Of a stretch of 64,000 bases of DNA, positions 40,824 through 51,046 are shown one piece after another. The DNA comes from Nakamurella sp. PAMC28650 (GTDB lineage Bacteria; Actinomycetota; Actinomycetes; Mycobacteriales; Nakamurellaceae), in assembly GCF_014303395.1 (NCBI RefSeq), contig NZ_CP060298.1, forward strand, positions 4,421,001 through 4,485,000, written 5' to 3'. A program made the translations under genes and the position numbers. Under the pieces are notes generated by a model, which ran no database searches, was not told the origin of the DNA, and saw only the letters and a list, made by a program, of their open reading frames with translations. Within the stretch, counting starts at the first letter, position 1; each line of letters opens with the position of its first letter.

Positions 40824-41705
40824 ATGCACATCGTCACCGCAGGTGCGAGCGGTTTCCTCGGCCAACGCCTGATCAAGAGACTCAGGTCCGGCGGCCATCG
40901 GATCACCCAGCTGGTCCGCAGCAACCCGCAGGGCGCCGACCAGGCGACCTGGGACCCCGATCATGGCGTGCTGGACCCCAGCCTGCTGGAAGGTGCCGAC
41001 GGCATCGTCAATCTGTGTGGCGTCGGCGTCGGCGACAAGCGGTGGAACGGCGCCTACCGGGACCTGATCCGTACATCGAGGGTCAACCCGTCGAAGCTGC
41101 TCGCCACCACCGGCGCCCGGACCGGGGTACCCGTGCTGGTCAACGCGTCCGGCGTGGGCTACTACGGACCGCGGGGCGACGAGTTCATCGACGAGACCGG
41201 CAACGCCGGCACCTCGTTCCTGGCCGGGGTCTGCGTCGACTGGGAGCGGGCCACCGACGCTGCGGAGAAGGGCGGCGTGCGGGTGGTGCACCTGCGGACC
41301 GGGCTCGTCCTGGGCAAGGAGGCGGGTCTGCTCCCCCAGCTCACGCTGATCACCAAGCTGTTCGCCGGCGGGAAACTCGGATCCGGCAAGCAGTACTACC
41401 CGTGGATCTCCGCGACCGACCACATCGACGCGATGGTGCACCTGCTGACCGCGGACGTGGCCGGCCCGGTCAACATGACCGGCCCGGCGCCGGTGACGAA
41501 CGCCGAGTTCACCAGGGAACTGGGGCACCAGCTGCACCGACCCACCCCGTGGAAGGTGCCGAAGTTCGCGCTCCAACTCGTGGTCGGCGACTTCGCCGAG
41601 GAAATCGTCGGTGGCCAGCGGGCGATCCCCGAGGCGCTGACCGCCTCGGGATTCGTGTTCACCCATGCCACCCTGAGCGAGGCGCTGCACAGCGAGCTGG
41701 GCTGA
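40824..41705 (+). CDS. TIGR01777 family NAD(P)-dependent epimerase/SDR-like protein
   Basis: A 293-residue protein with an N-terminal nucleotide-binding pattern MHIVTAGASGFLGQRLIKRL, ADGIVNLCGVGV, VLVNASGVGYYG, and a C-terminal half typical of the family (WISATDHIDAMVHLL, GPVNMTGPAPVTNAEFTREL, FALQLVVGDFAEEIVGGQRA). It belongs to the SDR-like group called YfcH/TIGR01777, whose function is unknown. In mycobacteria it lies between dlaT and lipB; here the dlaT side is kept, but lipB is 41 kb away at the other end of the window. GGAG precedes the start. Confidence 0.93.
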   Translation: MHIVTAGASGFLGQRLIKRLRSGGHRITQLVRSNPQGADQATWDPDHGVLDPSLLEGADGIVNLCGVGVGDKRWNGAYRDLIRTSRVNPSKLLATTGARTGVPVLVNASGVGYYGPRGDEFIDETGNAGTSFLAGVCVDWERATDAAEKGGVRVVHLRTGLVLGKEAGLLPQLTLITKLFAGGKLGSGKQYYPWISATDHIDAMVHLLTADVAGPVNMTGPAPVTNAEFTRELGHQLHRPTPWKVPKFALQLVVGDFAEEIVGGQRAIPEALTASGFVFTHATLSEALHSELG

Positions 41706-41743
41706 CCCGCGCACCCGGCTTTCAGTGTCCGCACGGGTGGACC

Positions 41744-42700
41744 TCAGTGCTCGTACGGGTCCGCCGGCTGGGAAATCCTGGTCATCGAAGTCAGATCGAC
41801 GGTCGGCACGTAGTCGTTGTCCGCATCGGCGGTACCGGTCTGCGCGCTGATGACGGCGGTCACCCAGGTATTGACGGGGTACTTGGCAGCGCCCTCGACG
41901 TGGACCCGCATCGGGGACGCGTCGGCCGCGCAGCAACTGATCGTCATCCGGGCCAGCGAGTAACCCGTCGAATAGCCGTCACCCGGGCCTGCGATGAACC
42001 CGACCACGGTGATGTCGTTGTCGGACACCGAGTTCGCCCCGTCGTAGAGCGCCCGCATGATGAAGTCCTTCAGGGTGAGCGATGGAGCTCTGCCCGGGGC
42101 CAGGGGCGGGAATGACATCGTCGGCCGTCGCTCGGCGAAGGCCTTGGTGCCGATCCCGTGCCCGCTGCCGTCGTTGGGCGCGTACCCGCCGCTGGTGCCA
42201 CCGGCCCCGACGTCCGACCCGGCGCCGGAGGCTGCGGCGACCCCGCTGAGGCCGGCCAGGGCCTGCGAACCCGCATTGCGGCTCACCGCGTCGGCGCCGA
42301 GCGCCGGCGGTGCGAGCAGGAGCAGCACCAGGATCGGGGCCATGATCAGCCAGGGCGCCTTCGACCGCTCGTGGGAGTGGCCGTGGCCGTGGCCAACATC
42401 GGACCCGTGGTCGGGCGGGGCGGGTACCAAGGATCGACGGTCTCCGGTAGCCGCACCGGCCGCCACGGCCCCGAGAGCCTCAACGGCCGCGACGGCTTCC
42501 AGGGCCTCGTCCTCGCGTCGATCCTGACGGAGCCCGACGACGATCGACAGCACTCCGACCAGGATCAGGATGACGCCGGCTATCACGAGCAGTGGTCCGA
42601 ACCCGGGCTTCACGTAGGAGGTGTAGCGGCCGCTGACGGTGATGGAGATCAGCAGGCCGCCGAGCAGGGTGATCACCGCAGACTGTGTCGTCCTGTTCAT
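41744..42700 (-). CDS. TIGR03943 family membrane protein (permease partner subunit)
   Basis: A 318-residue protein with two N-terminal membrane segments (about 9-30 and 37-58), a His-rich loop HGSDVGHGHGHSH near residue 105, a third segment (118-135), and a long soluble domain containing SLTLKDFIMRALYD, VGFIAGPGDGYSTGYSLARMTISCCAADASP and VNTWVTAVISAQ. The layout matches the TIGR03943/YcgQ family, whose genes pair with an UPF0718-type permease as here (24 bp upstream on the same strand). The His run and the double cysteine suggest metal or thiol chemistry; substrate unknown. Confidence 0.87.
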   Translation of the reverse strand: MNRTTQSAVITLLGGLLISITVSGRYTSYVKPGFGPLLVIAGVILILVGVLSIVVGLRQDRREDEALEAVAAVEALGAVAAGAATGDRRSLVPAPPDHGSDVGHGHGHSHERSKAPWLIMAPILVLLLLAPPALGADAVSRNAGSQALAGLSGVAAASGAGSDVGAGGTSGGYAPNDGSGHGIGTKAFAERRPTMSFPPLAPGRAPSLTLKDFIMRALYDGANSVSDNDITVVGFIAGPGDGYSTGYSLARMTISCCAADASPMRVHVEGAAKYPVNTWVTAVISAQTGTADADNDYVPTVDLTSMTRISQPADPYEH

Positions 42701-42724
42701 CTCGCGGTCAACTCCATCTCTTGA

Positions 42725-43756
42725 TCAACGCCAGCCTCCGAAGAAGAGCAACCCGGTCCCGACGCCGACCACGACGGCCACCACGAACGTCACCGGTGCG
42801 AAACGGACCGCGAACCGGCGGCCGAAGGTCCCCGACTGCATGGCGAAAAGCTTGATGTCCACCGCGGGGCCGACCGTCAGGAAGACGAGCTTGCCGACCA
42901 CCGGGATCGTCGAGAACGAGGCTGCGACGAAGGCGTCGGACTCCGAGCACAGGGCCAGGAAGAACGCCAGGAACCCCATCGTGATGATCGACAGGAAGAC
43001 GGAGGACCCGACGTGCGCCATGAACTGCCGTGGTACCACGGTGTTCAGCGTCGCCGCGGCGGCGGCGCCGATCACCAGGAACCCCGCAGCCTGGGTGAAA
43101 TCACCGCGCACGGTCGGCAGGAAGACCTTCACGCCCATCTCGTCCGCCGGGACACCGGACACGGGCGTGCGCAGCCTCGGCTTCATCCACTCCGGCCGGC
43201 CCAGCCTCTCCCAGATCCACCCGACCAGGACGGCGGTCAGCAGGCCGGCGACCAGTCGTGCCCAGACCATCCTGGGCTCGGCCTGGAAGGCGACGGCGGT
43301 GGCGACCAGCACGATCGGGTTGATGGCGGGGGCGGACAGCAGGAACGCCAACGCCGCCGAGGGACGGACCCCACGGTTGATCAGCCGGTGGGCGATCGGT
43401 ACCGACCCGCACTCGCAGCCGGGCAGAGCAATGCCGCAGACGCCCGCCAGCGGCACGGCGAGTGCGGCGTTGCGCGGCATCACCCTGGTGAAGAAGCTGG
43501 CCGGGACGAACGCCGCGATCGCTCCGGAGACCAGTACGCCGAGCACGAGGAAAGGCGTGGCCTGGACGCAGATCGCCACGAAGACCGTGGCCCATCCGGT
43601 GGGCAGGACGTGACCGAGCCAGCCGGCGAGCTGCGTCCGGAGCAGGATCGCGGTCAGCAGGATCAGCCCGAAGATCTCCAGCGATCCGGGTTGGTATCGC
43701 CGGCGGGCCCCCGTCGGCGGGAGAGCGTGGGCGCGGGGATGCCTGAGGTCGGTCAT
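42725..43756 (-). CDS. Permease of the UPF0718/DUF318 family
   Basis: A 343-residue membrane protein with about eight segments. The conserved [22 protein letters not shown] carries the family's CxC pair, followed by [23 protein letters not shown], repeated in weaker form later ([16 protein letters not shown]), which indicates two halves. The ATG at 43756 overlaps the uppS stop as ATGA. The gene forms a unit with the TIGR03943 partner downstream and with recO-uppS upstream, so it would be co-expressed with cell-wall lipid carrier synthesis. The transported substrate is not known. Confidence 0.88.
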   Translation of the reverse strand: MTDLRHPRAHALPPTGARRRYQPGSLEIFGLILLTAILLRTQLAGWLGHVLPTGWATVFVAICVQATPFLVLGVLVSGAIAAFVPASFFTRVMPRNAALAVPLAGVCGIALPGCECGSVPIAHRLINRGVRPSAALAFLLSAPAINPIVLVATAVAFQAEPRMVWARLVAGLLTAVLVGWIWERLGRPEWMKPRLRTPVSGVPADEMGVKVFLPTVRGDFTQAAGFLVIGAAAAATLNTVVPRQFMAHVGSSVFLSIITMGFLAFFLALCSESDAFVAASFSTIPVVGKLVFLTVGPAVDIKLFAMQSGTFGRRFAVRFAPVTFVVAVVVGVGTGLLFFGGWR

Positions 43757-44655
43757 CCGGTTCGCCCGTTCTCGGCGGGCCCGGTCCGCCCGGTGGCGGC
43801 CGATACGTCGGCCGGCGGGGCTCCGATCTCCTCCGGCGCGCCGACCGCATCGGGCCCACTGCCGTTGACCCCACCGAAACGACGCTGGCGGGAGGCATAG
43901 ATCTCGCACGCCCGCCACAGGTCACGGCGGTCGAAGTCGGGGAAAAGCGTGTCCAGGAAGACCATCTCGGCGTAGGCGGACTGCCAGAGCAGGAAATTGC
44001 TGGTGCGCTGCTCACCGGAGGAACGCAGGAAGAGATCGACGTCGGGCATGTCGGGCTCGTCCAGGTACTTCGCCAGCATCGTTTCGTCCACCTTCGCCGG
44101 GTTGATCCGGCCGGCCGCCACCTCGAGTGCGATGGCCTTGGCCGCGTCGGCGATCTCGGCCCGGCCTCCGTAGTTGACACACATGGTCAGTGTCAGGACG
44201 TCGTTGGCTGCGGTCAGTTGCTCGGCCACCTCGAGTTCGTGGATGACGCTGCGCCACAGTCGCGGCCGCCGGCCGGCCCACCTGACCCGCACGCCCAGGG
44301 CATGCATGTCGTCGCGGCGCCGGCGGATAACGTCCCGGTTGAACCCCATCAGGAACCGCACCTCCTCCGGTGAACGCTTCCAGTTCTCCGTCGAGAAGGC
44401 ATAGGCCGAAATATGGGTGATGCCGAGCTGGATGCAGCCTTCGACCACGTCGAAGAGGGCGGCCTCGCCACGTTTGTGTCCTTCGGTGCGCGGGAGGCCG
44501 CGGGCCTTGGCCCACCGGCCGTTGCCGTCCATCACCAGGGCGACGTGCCGGGGAACCGCGTCCCGGGGAATGGCAGGCGGTTCGGCGCCGCTGGGATGCG
44601 CGACCGGAGCGCGGGGGACCCGACCCGGCTCGAGGGTGACGCCGCGGCGCCTCAC
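43753..44655 (-). CDS. uppS: Undecaprenyl (polyprenyl) diphosphate synthase, cis type
   Basis: Makes the polyprenyl carrier for peptidoglycan and arabinogalactan precursors. The 300-residue product (GTG 44655) has the catalytic Asp43 in [39 protein letters not shown], and [22 protein letters not shown], all standard for cis-prenyltransferases. A disordered 30-residue N-terminal extension and a similar Gly/Pro-rich tail are odd but common in actinobacteria. The start overlaps the recO stop as GTGA and the end overlaps the permease start as ATGA, so three genes are coupled. Confidence 0.96.
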   Translation of the reverse strand: MRRRGVTLEPGRVPRAPVAHPSGAEPPAIPRDAVPRHVALVMDGNGRWAKARGLPRTEGHKRGEAALFDVVEGCIQLGITHISAYAFSTENWKRSPEEVRFLMGFNRDVIRRRRDDMHALGVRVRWAGRRPRLWRSVIHELEVAEQLTAANDVLTLTMCVNYGGRAEIADAAKAIALEVAAGRINPAKVDETMLAKYLDEPDMPDVDLFLRSSGEQRTSNFLLWQSAYAEMVFLDTLFPDFDRRDLWRACEIYASRQRRFGGVNGSGPDAVGAPEEIGAPPADVSAATGRTGPAENGRTG

Positions 44656-45521
44656 GCCAGAGCTCCCCGGGGCTGTTCGATGCCGATGCCGGCAGCGGTG
44701 CCGATGGCGACATCCGCGTCGGCGCGGGCTCGATCCAGGGCGACGCCGCGGGCGGCCGGGTAACCGCCGAGCTCCGGGGAGACCCCGCCGCCCCCCCGGT
44801 CCACCAGCGGCAGGGACTTGAGCCCCCGTTCGATGTGCCACTGCAGCAGCGCAGCCACCAGACCGGAGGCCTCGCGGCGCATCGACCCGTCCGCGGCTTC
44901 GGCGGTGGGCCAATCCCCGGAGGCCAGCGCCGCCATCAGGCTGATCGCTCCGGGAGCGGGTCTGGCCACCCCGGGCGACCGGCAACCGCCGCACAGCAAG
45001 CCTCCGGAAGGGATGTGGAACGCCGTGTGCGGTCCCGGCTCGCCGCAGCGGGCACACTCCGACAGCGCCGGGGCCCAGCCGGCCAACGACATGGACCTGA
45101 CCAGGAACGCATCCAGCAGCAGGGACGGATCACGGTCGGTCTCGGCCAGCGCACGGAGCACGGAGACGAGCAGGAGATAGAGCTTGAGCGAGGGCTCCCG
45201 CTCCTCTGAGGTCAGCCGTTCGACGGTCTCCACGATGGCCGTCGCAGCGGTGTAGCGCGAGTAGTCGGCGGCGATCGCCGAGCCGAACGAATCAAGGGTG
45301 ACGGCCTGGGTGACGATGTCCAGGCTACGACCGTTGTAGAGCTGCAGATCGACGTGGCTGAACGGTTCCAGCCGCCCACCGAAGCGGCTCCGGGTGCGCC
45401 GCACCCCTTTGGCCACCGCGCGGACCCGACCCTCGCGGCGGGTCAGCAGGGTGACGATCCGGTCCGCTTCACCGAGTTTCGTCACCCGCAGCACCACACC
45501 CGAATCGCGGTAGACGGTCAC
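44652..45521 (-). CDS. recO: DNA repair protein RecO
   Basis: Recombination mediator that loads RecA with RecR. The 289-residue product from GTG 45521 begins [26 protein letters not shown], the OB-fold domain, followed by [17 protein letters not shown], a helical region with [15 protein letters not shown], and a zinc-binding set CARCGEP and CGGCRSPG. It is the first gene of the recO-uppS-permease-TIGR03943 unit. Upstream frame beyond 45521 lacks family similarity. Confidence 0.95.
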   Translation of the reverse strand: MTVYRDSGVVLRVTKLGEADRIVTLLTRREGRVRAVAKGVRRTRSRFGGRLEPFSHVDLQLYNGRSLDIVTQAVTLDSFGSAIAADYSRYTAATAIVETVERLTSEEREPSLKLYLLLVSVLRALAETDRDPSLLLDAFLVRSMSLAGWAPALSECARCGEPGPHTAFHIPSGGLLCGGCRSPGVARPAPGAISLMAALASGDWPTAEAADGSMRREASGLVAALLQWHIERGLKSLPLVDRGGGGVSPELGGYPAARGVALDRARADADVAIGTAAGIGIEQPRGALA

Positions 45522-45854
45522 GGGTCCATCGTGCCAGGTCTGCCCGACAATTCGGCGCTGACGGGCGGTTCGGCCCATCGCCCGGCCGGCCCCGGCCTGC
45601 GGGCGGTCGGCATCCAAGTTTCGCGAAAGGCCCGATGGACGGCGAGATCTTGAACTATTTTCAAGCGATGGGACAGCCGCTGCCGCCGGAACGATTCACG
45701 GCCTACGCACCGCACGAGACTCCCCCCGCCCGTCCCGGACGGGCGTGGGGTGCGGCTGCGATCGGTGTCGTCGTCGGGTTGCTCCTGGCGGTGGCGGCGG
45801 GCGCCGACCTGGCCGGCTTCCAGGACCTGATCGACGTCACCAAGAGCAAGGTGA

Positions 45855-45862
45855 ACACCGGT
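45855..45862 (+). repeat. Left 8-bp target duplication of the IS
   Basis: ACACCGGT at 45855-45862 is repeated at 46894-46901, directly flanking the element. Eight bases is the size expected for IS1595-type transposition. Confidence 0.9.
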
Positions 45863-46893
45863 ACCGGGTAGCTGCTTGAGTAAAGTTCAGAACGGGACGT
45901 CCACTGCTGCAACAGGATTGCGCAGTTCAGCGAGCGGGTGTGGGTCTGTGTTCACGGCCTGCTGCAACAGTCGGTAGAACAAAAGCCCGCGACTCTTCGA
46001 GGTGCGTCGGTTGAACCGGAATGTGTATTCGTCCAGGTAGTAGGCCAGGTGCTCCTGGGAGACCGCGTAATGCAGGGTGCCGGTCAGCCAGCGTTTGAGC
46101 AGCGAGGCGACCATGTGGACGCCGGGGAGGTTGATGTGGGCGGGCTCGGCGCTGTCGGTCCCGACGAACGCGACGTGCTCGTAGCCGGCCGCGGTCAGCT
46201 TCTTCAGGTAGTTGGCGTCATCGGTTCTGACCGTTGATCCTTTGGCGATGACGCGGTCGGCGAAGCCGAGCATGCTGACCGATCGGGCTGTCTCGGCCAG
46301 CTCGATGCGGACCCTGCCCAGCTTGCGGCCGGGGATCGATTCCACTGCGATCATCGCCGCGGTGTGGTCCTTCACGCCGCCTGCGCGGCCGCGAGGCTCG
46401 TTGCCGATGAACACTTCATCTAACTCCACCACACCGGAGAGCAACTCCCGCTCGGGGCGGACCATCGCCCGGCGTAGCTTCTGCAGCCATGCCCACGCTG
46501 TTTCGTAGGATCCGAAACCCAGCACCCGCTGCAGACCTTGCGCGGACATCCCGTTCTTCTGCGAGGTGATGAACCAGATCGCCGCGAACCACGTCGACAG
46601 CGGCGTCCGGAGCCGGTGGAAGATCGTGCCGGCGGTCACCGACGTCTGCCGGCCACACCTGGTGCACATCCATTTCGCCTTCGCCGTACGCCAACCGCCG
46701 GGCGCCCCGCACACCGGACACACAAACCCCTGGGGCCACCGCAGACGCTCCAGATACGCCAGACACGACGAGTCATCCGGGAACCACTCCAGCAACTCCT
46801 GAAAGGTCCGGGGGTAATCGACACCACCGACCGGGTAGGCACACACTGGCTCTGACAAGGCCAAATACTACTTGACTCAAGCAGCTACCCAGT
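45863..46893. mobile_element. IS1595-like insertion sequence, 1031 bp, apparently complete
   Basis: Bounded by ACACCGGT direct repeats and by imperfect 24-bp terminal inverted repeats: the left end reads ACCGGGTAGCTGCTTG (then AGTAAAGT), and the right end, reversed, ACTGGGTAGCTGCTTG (then AGTCAAGT), 22 of 24 identical. It carries one transposase gene on the minus strand that spans nearly its whole length. The exact duplication and intact frame indicate a recent insertion. No passenger gene. Confidence 0.92.
45887..46864 (-). CDS. IS1595 family (ISXO2-like) transposase
   Basis: A 325-residue transposase. The N-terminal zinc ribbon has C49/C52 (FVCPVCGAPG) and C67/C70 (MCTRCGRQT). The catalytic region shows Asp149 in VELDEVFIGNEPRGR, Asp215 in STVRTDDANYL, His250 in INLPGVHMVASLLKRW and Glu279 in YYLDEYTFRFNRRT, the ISXO2-like DDE-type layout. 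The first possible start is TTG 46864; GTG 46846 (VCAYPVGG) is an alternative. No frameshift or stop is present, so the enzyme may be active. Confidence 0.93.
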   Translation of the reverse strand: MALSEPVCAYPVGGVDYPRTFQELLEWFPDDSSCLAYLERLRWPQGFVCPVCGAPGGWRTAKAKWMCTRCGRQTSVTAGTIFHRLRTPLSTWFAAIWFITSQKNGMSAQGLQRVLGFGSYETAWAWLQKLRRAMVRPERELLSGVVELDEVFIGNEPRGRAGGVKDHTAAMIAVESIPGRKLGRVRIELAETARSVSMLGFADRVIAKGSTVRTDDANYLKKLTAAGYEHVAFVGTDSAEPAHINLPGVHMVASLLKRWLTGTLHYAVSQEHLAYYLDEYTFRFNRRTSKSRGLLFYRLLQQAVNTDPHPLAELRNPVAAVDVPF

Positions 46894-47517
46894 ACACCGG
46901 TTCGACCGGGAGCGCCACCATCGTGGCCGCCCAGCAGAAGAACCAGCAGAAGGTGGCCGCGGCGACGATCGCGGCCTACCAGCGGGCCGTCCCCGGCGCC
47001 GCGGTCGGCTACCGGGCCTATGCCGATGCCGGCCTGTTGCAGTTCGCCGGCGTCATCGCCGTCCGCGCGCAGTACGCCGGCCTGACATCGGGTCCGGTGC
47101 CCGATCCCGCCCATCAGGGCCTGGCGGTCGCCCAGCAGCAGGTCAAGATCTTCGGCGACGTGCAGTGCTCGGTGTCGCAGAGCCGGCCGACCCCCACCGG
47201 GACCCCGGTCGATCCCGCCCTCGATCTCACGACGATGTGCCAGCGAACCGGGCCGGGATTGACGGTGCAGGTGTACGGCACCGGGTTCAAGGGGGCAGCC
47301 GGCCAGCAGCAGCTGGTGATGCTGACCAACGCCGGCTGGGCGTCCGTGACCGGCTGATGCGAAGGCCCCCTCCGCGGTCGGACCGAGGCGGCGTCGACGG
47401 TCCATCGGTGTGCACTAGCCTGGCACTGCACCGCGTACTCTCCGTTCGATGATGTCGAGGCATCGACCGGGTGGCATCGACCCGACCTCGCTTGACGGCT
47501 TCGCCGAAGGTGGATAC

Positions 47518-47997
47518 ATGAGCACTCCGACGATCCGCAGCGCCGAGCCCGATGACGCAGAGGCCTTTTCCGCCTGTCATCTTGCGTGCTGGCGCGAGGC
47601 CTACGAAAACCTATGGGGATCAGAACGTTTCGCGGAATTCGATCCCGTCAAGCTGGCCGTCCGCCGGCGGAAGGAGATCGAGAGCGGGATCGCCGATCAC
47701 TTCCTCGCGGAGGTCGACGGCGAGGTGGTCGGCATTGCCATCGCAGGTCCGAGCCGGGACGAGAACCCACCCGCCGAGCGAGAGTTGTACGCGATCTTCG
47801 TCCGTCAGGGGCAGCAGGGATCGGGCGTGGCCGACGACCTGCTCGCGGCGGCCATCAGCGACGGGCCGGCCCTGCTCTGGGTCTACCGCGACAACCCGCG
47901 GGCCAGTGCCTTCTACGTGCACCACGACTTCATCCCCGACGGCAGCGAGAAGATCGACTCCGCCGGCATCCTGGAGATCCGGATGGTGCGCAGGTAG
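47518..47997 (+). CDS. GNAT family N-acetyltransferase
   Basis: A 159-residue GNAT protein starting MSTPTIRSAEPDDAEAFSACH (ATG 47518). The acetyl-CoA loop region is weakened to VRQGQQGSGVADDLLAAAI (expected Q/R-x-x-G-x-G/A), which fits at RQGQQGSG. The C-terminal ALLWVYRDNPRASAFYVHHDF is the usual beta4-alpha4-beta5 region. The substrate is unknown. It lies in a short accessory patch between the interrupted gene and fdhD. Confidence 0.88.
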   Translation: MSTPTIRSAEPDDAEAFSACHLACWREAYENLWGSERFAEFDPVKLAVRRRKEIESGIADHFLAEVDGEVVGIAIAGPSRDENPPAERELYAIFVRQGQQGSGVADDLLAAAISDGPALLWVYRDNPRASAFYVHHDFIPDGSEKIDSAGILEIRMVRR

Positions 47998-48003
47998 GGA
48001 CCG

Positions 48004-48558
48004 TCAGCGCCCCAGGTCGGTCAGGTAGTCGATGAACCTGACCACCTGGGCCCGCGAAGTGAGCCGGACCGCTGGCAGACCTCCGCTCCGCCCGGCCCTC
48101 TCGTCCTCCCGGGCACGCCTGCGGAGCCTTCCGAAGTTCTGGTGGGACCAGAGCAGGATGTTGAGCTCCGGGTCGTACGTCAGCAGATTCCGCCAGTCCT
48201 CACGGTTGCCGTTCCAGAGTTCGGCGCCGGTCAGCATCCGGGTGGCCGTCCGGTGCAGCAGTCGCGTCAACACCACCGGTCGGGAGAGATCCAGCGCCAC
48301 GAGCAGCTCGGCGCGGGCGCGGACGACGTCCGATATGACCGTGTAGTTCCCGTCGATCACCCACGACGGGCCGGACGCCAGCTCGGCGACCCTGGTGCGG
48401 AACTCGGCCGGGCTCGGGTGCGTCCAGTTCGGTCCCTGGTAGATACCGTCCAGTTCGATGTGCGGGATGCCGAGGCGCGCCGACAAGGTGGCCGCCAGCC
48501 GGGTCTTTCCCGCTCCGGACGATCCGGTGATCATCAGACGTCGTGGACCGTCAACCAT
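48004..48558 (-). CDS. P-loop kinase-like protein (adenylate kinase / topology modulation type)
   Basis: A 184-residue P-loop protein: Walker A MITGSSGAGKTRLAATL at residues 9-25, HIELDGIYQGPNW, WVIDGNYTVISDVVRARAELLVALDLSR and RTATRMLTGAELWNGNREDW. These motifs fit the small AAA/adenylate kinase-like group often annotated as DNA topology modulation proteins; the true phosphate acceptor is unknown. It is convergent with the GNAT gene and divergent from fdhD, with only 18 bp to the fdhD start. Confidence 0.85.
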   Translation of the reverse strand: MVDGPRRLMITGSSGAGKTRLAATLSARLGIPHIELDGIYQGPNWTHPSPAEFRTRVAELASGPSWVIDGNYTVISDVVRARAELLVALDLSRPVVLTRLLHRTATRMLTGAELWNGNREDWRNLLTYDPELNILLWSHQNFGRLRRRAREDERAGRSGGLPAVRLTSRAQVVRFIDYLTDLGR

Positions 48559-48576
48559 GACCCCACGCTAGCTGGC

Positions 48577-49416
48577 ATGCTGGAACCCGTGAGCAGAGTG
48601 ACGACACGGGTGCGCGTGCAGAGATTCCGTGACGGTGCCTTCGCGTCCCGGGCCGACGTCGTCGCGGGCGAGGAGCCGTTGGAGATCAGGTTCGGCGGCG
48701 AGTCTTTGTCGGTCACGATGCGGACGGCCGGGAACGACATCGAACTCGTGCACGGGCTGCTGCACTCCGAGGGCATCATCTCCGGTCCCGCCGACGTCGT
48801 CGCGATGCGCTACTGCGACGGTGTCGACGAACAGGGCCGCAACACCTACAACGTCCTGGACGTCCAACTGGCCGGCCCGATCCCGCCGACGGCCAGGTCC
48901 GCCTCCCGCGCCTTCGTCACCAGTTCGGCCTGCGGGGTCTGCGGAAGTGCGTCGATCGATGCGCTGAAGCTGCGGACCCGGCACCCCCTGCCGACGGACC
49001 TGCTCTTCGAACCGACGGTGATCACCGCTGCACCCACCCTGCTGCGCGCCGGGCAGAAGACCTTCGCCGCCACCGGCGGCATCCACGGCGCCGCACTGCT
49101 CTCACCGTCCGGCGGGCTCCGCCACATCAGGGAGGACGTCGGGCGTCACAACGCCGTCGACAAGGTGATCGGTGCGGCACTGATGGCCGACGATCTGCCG
49201 CTGTCGGGCGAGGCGCTGCTCACCTCGTCCCGCGCGTCCTTCGAGCTGGTGCAGAAAGCCGTGATGGCCGGCATCGGCATGCTGATCGCCGTCTCGGCCC
49301 CGTCCTCGTTGGCCGTGGAGCTGGCCACCGAGACCGGACTGACGCTGGTCGGCTTCACCCGGGACCACGGTTTCAACCTGTACGCGGGGGGACAAAGGGT
49401 GCTCGGCGCCGGCTGA
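48577..49416 (+). CDS. fdhD: Formate dehydrogenase accessory sulfurtransferase FdhD
   Basis: Carries sulfur from IscS-type desulfurase to the molybdenum cofactor of formate dehydrogenase. The 279-residue product has the family's sulfur-carrying cysteines in SSACGVCG near residue 113, EEPLEIRFGGESLSVTMRT, HGLLHSEGII, TGGIHGAAL, and REDVGRHNAVDKVIGAAL. ATG 48577 chosen; a GTG at 48589 is possible. No formate dehydrogenase structural gene is in the window, so the target lies elsewhere. Confidence 0.95.
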   Translation: MLEPVSRVTTRVRVQRFRDGAFASRADVVAGEEPLEIRFGGESLSVTMRTAGNDIELVHGLLHSEGIISGPADVVAMRYCDGVDEQGRNTYNVLDVQLAGPIPPTARSASRAFVTSSACGVCGSASIDALKLRTRHPLPTDLLFEPTVITAAPTLLRAGQKTFAATGGIHGAALLSPSGGLRHIREDVGRHNAVDKVIGAALMADDLPLSGEALLTSSRASFELVQKAVMAGIGMLIAVSAPSSLAVELATETGLTLVGFTRDHGFNLYAGGQRVLGAG

Positions 49417-49435
49417 CCGCTTCCGAGGAGACCGA

Positions 49436-49468
49436 CGGCCCGGGACCTGGAGACAGGTCACCGGGCCG
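49436..49468. terminator. Bidirectional terminator between fdhD and clpX
   Basis: CGGCCCGG-GACCTG (49436-49449) pairs with CAGGTC-A-CCGGGCCG (49454-49468): a 14-bp stem with one bulged A and a GAGA tetraloop. It lies between convergent stops (20 bp after fdhD, 16 bp after clpX). Confidence 0.8.
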
Positions 49469-49483
49469 CTGGGTACGGGTGCG

Positions 49484-50752
<1,269 letters not shown>

Positions 50753-50803
50753 GAGCCCTCTCGATCTTGGATAGGGCCAGCTCTGGCCGGTTCCGCTAGT
50801 GGT

Positions 50804-50837
50804 GTGGTGCCGTGTGGTCCGTGGTGCCGTGTGGTCC
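50804..50837 (-). repeat. 17-bp tandem repeat in the clpX leader
   Basis: GTGGTGCCGTGTGGTCC occurs perfectly twice (50804-50820, 50821-50837) and a decayed third unit follows to about 50850. It lies 52-100 bp upstream of the clpX ATG in the clpP2-clpX gap (50753-51046, 294 bp), which otherwise shows no gene. Confidence 0.75.
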
Positions 50838-51046
50838 GTGGTGTCGTGCGTAGTGCCGTCGTCCAACTGACAAGCCGACCGTACCCGGTGCCCCACCGCC
50901 CGGCCGAGGTTTACCGGCCGCGACACGAATCCGGCTGGTGGCCGATCGATTCGCGCTGCAGGATGACCCTGGGCCCGCACCGGGAACGGGCGCCCGTGGC
51001 CGACTCCCCCAAGGGTATCGGCCACGCGCGTTCGTGCCACCCGAAA

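Larger units (their letters stand above)
45635..47357 (+). pseudogene. Membrane protein gene split by an IS1595-like insertion
   Basis: The left part (45635-45871) encodes residues 1-76 (proline-rich cytoplasmic start, membrane segment at about 39-58: GAAAIGVVVGLLLAVAAGA) and then runs into a TAG supplied by the element. The right part (46902-47357) encodes 151 residues rich in Q and A with two cysteines (DVQCSVSQ, TTMCQRTG). Removing bases 45863-46893 and one 8-bp duplication joins them in frame as VNTG-STGSATIV, giving a 227-residue single-pass protein with an extracytoplasmic domain. The family is not recognised. A TTG in the element's end at 46872 could start translation of the right part alone, giving a soluble 161-residue fragment. 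Confidence 0.9.
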
